Assembly (NCBI RefSeq): GCF_022807995.1
Contig: NZ_CP094351.1
Coordinates: forward strand, 5,255,501 to 5,319,500
Source: Pseudomonas orientalis
GTDB taxonomy: Bacteria > Pseudomonadota > Gammaproteobacteria > Pseudomonadales > Pseudomonadaceae
DNA: 64,000 bases
Direction of reading: 5' to 3'
Shown here: in pieces, positions 61,854 to 64,000 of the stretch
Layout of the letters: each line of letters opens with the position of its first letter
How positions within the stretch are numbered: the stretch's first letter is position 1
The notes under the pieces: model-generated
The model's input: the letters and a program-made list of their open reading frames with translations, nothing else
Told to the model about the DNA's origin: nothing
Databases searched by the model: none
Program-made: the position numbers and the translations under genes

Positions 61854-63149
61854 ATGGACGTCACCGCAACCTTAAGCTTGGGCGATCCGCTGGAACCCGC
61901 ACGCAAGGCCACCGCGCAGATGTTGCAAGAGCGCGAGCGCACCTATTCGCTGCCGCAGCCGTTTTACTCTGATGAGCGGTTGTTCGATATCGACATGCAG
62001 GAAATCTTTCAGAAAGAGTGGTTGATCGCCGGCATGACCTGCGAGATCCCCACCAAGGGCAACTACCTGACCCTGCAAGTGGGCAAGAACCCGATCATCG
62101 TGATCCGTGGCGCCGAAGGCGTGGTGCATGCGTTTCACAACGTGTGCCGCCACCGCGGCTCGCGCTTGTGCACCAGCGACAAGGGCAAGGTTGCCAAGCT
62201 TGTTTGCCACTACCACCAGTGGACGTACGAGCTGGACGGTCGCCTATTGTTCGCCGGCACCGAGATGGGCGCCGACTTCGACATGAAGCAGTACGGCCTC
62301 AAACCGGTGAACGTGAAGACCGCCGGCGGCTACATTTTCATCAGCCTGGCCGAGAACCCGCCGGCCATTGATGACTTCCTGTCGACGCTCAACCATTACA
62401 TGGAACCCTACGACATGGAAAACACCAAGGTGGCGATCCAGACCACCTTGTTCGAGAAAGCCAACTGGAAGCTGGTACTGGAAAACAACCGCGAGTGCTA
62501 CCACTGCAACGCGTCGCACCCGGAACTGCTGAAAACCCTGCTGGAGTGGGACGACGTCACCGACCCGCGCGCCGACCAGGCGTTCAAGGATCACGTCGCC
62601 GCCTCGGCCGCCGCCTGGGATGCCGAAAAGATTCCTTACGCCCACGCCAGCTTCGGCCTGCGTAACCGCATCGTGCGCATGCCGCTGCTCAAGGGCACCG
62701 TGTCGATGACCCTGGACGGCAAGCAGGGCTGCGCCAAACTCATGGGCCGCATCAAGAACCCGGACCTGGGCTCGATGCGAATCCTGCACCTGCCCCACTC
62801 GTGGAACCACTGCATGGGCGACCACATCATCGTGTTTACCGTGTGGCCGATCAGCGCCCAGGAAACCATGGTCACCACCAAGTGGATCGTGCACAAGGAC
62901 GCCGTGGAAGGCGTGGACTACGACGTCGAGCGCATGCGCCAGGTGTGGGACGCCACCAACGACCAGGACCGGCGCCTGGCCGAAGAGAACCAGCGTGGCA
63001 TCAACTCCACCGCTTACCAGCCGGGGCCGTACTCCAAGACCTATGAGTTCGGTGTGGTGAATTTTGTGGACTGGTACAGCGAGCGCATGCTCAACAACCT
63101 CGGCGCGGCGCCAGCGCCTTACCTCAAGGGTGTGGCCGCACACGAGTAA
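61854..63149 (+). CDS. gbcA: Glycine betaine demethylase Rieske subunit GbcA
   Basis: Terminal oxygenase that converts glycine betaine to dimethylglycine and formaldehyde. 431 residues from ATG 61854 (GAGGA upstream). Rieske centre Cys98-x-His100 and Cys118-x2-His121 (CRH...CHYH); mononuclear-iron region ENNRECYHCNASHPEL. Three in-frame codons upstream to 61833 are unlikely to be used. Confidence 0.94.
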   Translation: MDVTATLSLGDPLEPARKATAQMLQERERTYSLPQPFYSDERLFDIDMQEIFQKEWLIAGMTCEIPTKGNYLTLQVGKNPIIVIRGAEGVVHAFHNVCRHRGSRLCTSDKGKVAKLVCHYHQWTYELDGRLLFAGTEMGADFDMKQYGLKPVNVKTAGGYIFISLAENPPAIDDFLSTLNHYMEPYDMENTKVAIQTTLFEKANWKLVLENNRECYHCNASHPELLKTLLEWDDVTDPRADQAFKDHVAASAAAWDAEKIPYAHASFGLRNRIVRMPLLKGTVSMTLDGKQGCAKLMGRIKNPDLGSMRILHLPHSWNHCMGDHIIVFTVWPISAQETMVTTKWIVHKDAVEGVDYDVERMRQVWDATNDQDRRLAEENQRGINSTAYQPGPYSKTYEFGVVNFVDWYSERMLNNLGAAPAPYLKGVAAHE

Positions 63150-63170
63150 CTGACACACTGTGGATCAAAT

Positions 63171-63259
63171 GTGGGAGGGGGCTTGCCCCCGATTGCAGTG
63201 GTTCAGCCAGCAACTTTATTGGCTGATGCACCGCTATCGGGGGCAAGCCCCCTCCCACA
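63171..63259. repeat. REPIN (family 1)
   Basis: Standard inverted REP pair about 20 bp after the gbcA stop codon. Confidence 0.92.
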
Positions 63260-63443
63260 TTGAAATCTGAACTGTTCAAAATTTGACCAGCAATAGTGAA
63301 ACCCTCCGCAGCTGGGCGCTTCAACGATTACCCAACAACTTATCCACAGAGCCACCCACAGCAATTGTGGGCAAGTGCGGCTACCGCCAAAATTAAACCA
63401 AGAAAATCCGTGACTTATTCAGAACCCTGGATCTGACAAGTGA

Positions 63444-63462
63444 CTGATCGTTTTTTGATCAG
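63444..63462. repeat. AT-rich inverted repeat with GATC
   Basis: CTGATC (63444-63449) and GATCAG (63457-63462) flank GTTTTTT. Lies between DnaA-box modules 1 and 2. Confidence 0.6.
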
Positions 63463-63626
63463 CCCACTGAAAGCCCCGGATCACGTGCCCTGCAGCGGAA
63501 CGCGAACACCTTATCCACAGAAGCACCAACAGACTTTGGGGGCAACTTTGCCCAAGCTGTGGAAAACCACCTCAAAGCTGCATATCTCGGGGGATTCAGG
63601 GGTGTCTAGCGGGGTAAATACGACAA

Positions 63627-63648
63627 TTGATCATATTTTGATCATATT
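63627..63648 (+). repeat. Tandem AT-rich 11-mer
   Basis: TTGATCATATT occurs twice head-to-tail (63627-63637, 63638-63648) between DnaA-box modules 2 and 3. Size, AT content and GATC resemble the 13-mers of a duplex-unwinding element, although the match is by type, not by sequence. Confidence 0.65.
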
Positions 63649-63883
63649 GAGCAAAGCCTTTATCTATAAGGCCCCCAGCCGACAGCGAACATCTTATCCA
63701 CAGAAGCGCCAACAGACTTTGGGGGCAAGTCTGTACGCCCACCCTGGAAAAACCCCATTAAAAACCGCCAGTTAGACTGGTTATTTTTCGTACAGAGGGC
63801 TGCAGGGCATGATGCGCCGGGGATGCAGACAACCGCGAACAGGTTATCCACAGGCGCATCAACAGCGATTGTGGGTAAACCCT

Positions 63884-63984
63884 TGTAGGAGCGAGCTTGC
63901 TCGCGAAGAACCAGAGAGCGCCGCGTTAAAACCGGACACGCTGCGTTATCGTTAACGTTTTTTGCGAGCAAGCTCGCTCCTACA
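63884..63984. repeat. REPIN (family 2)
   Basis: Inverted TGTAGGAGC / GCTCCTACA pair directly after the fourth DnaA-box module, close to the window end. Confidence 0.9.
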
Positions 63985-64000
63985 GGGGATCAGCGTACGA

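Larger units (their letters stand above)
63331..63879 (+). other. Origin-like region: four DnaA-box modules
   Basis: Non-coding. Four direct copies of a 45-bp module at 63331-63375, 63502-63546, 63685-63729 and 63835-63879. Each has a perfect DnaA box TTATCCACA (63340, 63511, 63694, 63844), then a CAACAG-like block and a GGG-containing block. Copies 2 and 3 differ at only 3 of 45 positions. A reverse near-box TGTGGAAAA is at 63558-63566. Between modules are AT-rich GATC-containing repeats. The short open frames here lack RBS and family signal. No dnaA, repA or partition gene is in the window. Confidence 0.75.

Noticed and set aside
63331..63879. CRISPR array
   Set aside because: Repeat units are spaced irregularly at 150-183 bp, diverge from each other and carry DnaA boxes; no cas genes.
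63440..63971. Two open frames of about 100 codons in the DnaA-box region
   Set aside because: They run through the repeated modules and REPIN, lack RBS, and show no protein-like composition.

Overview
The window looks like chromosomal DNA of a fluorescent Pseudomonas (P. fluorescens group). Codon use is uniformly GC-rich and the gene families and neighbourhoods are those of P. putida and P. aeruginosa: davBA-pqq, fad-bio, fiuIRA-creBCD, gbc-sox-glyA. Two typical Pseudomonas REP/REPIN repeat families are scattered between genes. There are no rRNA or tRNA genes, no insertion sequences, no phage genes and no CRISPR array, so this is core genome rather than an island.

Layout. 1-1850: end of lysine 2-monooxygenase (davB) and davA (lysine to 5-aminovalerate). 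1896-7645: complete PQQ locus pqqF-A-B-C-D-E. 7651-8244: a Pmp3-like membrane peptide and a solitary HigA-type antitoxin. 8468-10839: an ArgD-like aminotransferase diverging from a LysR regulator. 11066-18285: three paralogous acyl-CoA dehydrogenases with a diguanylate cyclase among them. 18617-23594: a small flagellar-rod-like protein, then bioBFHCD on the minus strand. 23687-29428: comF, modE, Tat-exported phoX, srkA, rarD. 29540-32593: gcvR-like gene and malate synthase G. 32757-36024: response regulator, a cNMP/CBS/nucleotidyltransferase signalling protein and an overlapping DnaQ-like exonuclease whose 3' end is frameshifted. 36157-41637: ECF sigma, FecR and TonB receptor surface-signalling system for ferric-siderophore uptake, plus a PepSY membrane protein. 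41802-46627: a GST, then zinc protease-creB-creC-creD. 46799-48838: acyltransferase, DUF2780 protein and an RskA-like protein. 48909-63149: betaine/sarcosine/C1 cluster (fdhA, purU, soxGADB, glyA, traX-like, ltaE, gbcB, gbcA).

The last cluster forms a pathway. GbcAB demethylates glycine betaine. SoxBDAG converts sarcosine to glycine, FdhA and PurU handle formaldehyde and formyl-THF, and GlyA and LtaE connect glycine with serine and threonine. The dimethylglycine step (dgcAB) is not in the window.

The most interesting non-coding signals are these. (1) An origin-like 550-bp segment at 63331-63879 has four 45-bp modules, each with a perfect DnaA box, plus a tandem AT-rich 11-mer. (2) Back-to-back ECF-type promoters (GGAAC-N17-GTC both ways) lie at 48294-48343. 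(3) A BirA-type biotin operator overlaps the bioB -35 and lies inside the first codons of comF. (4) Nested palindromes and a possible leader peptide precede pqqA. (5) A REP variant with an identical insertion occurs at two sites.
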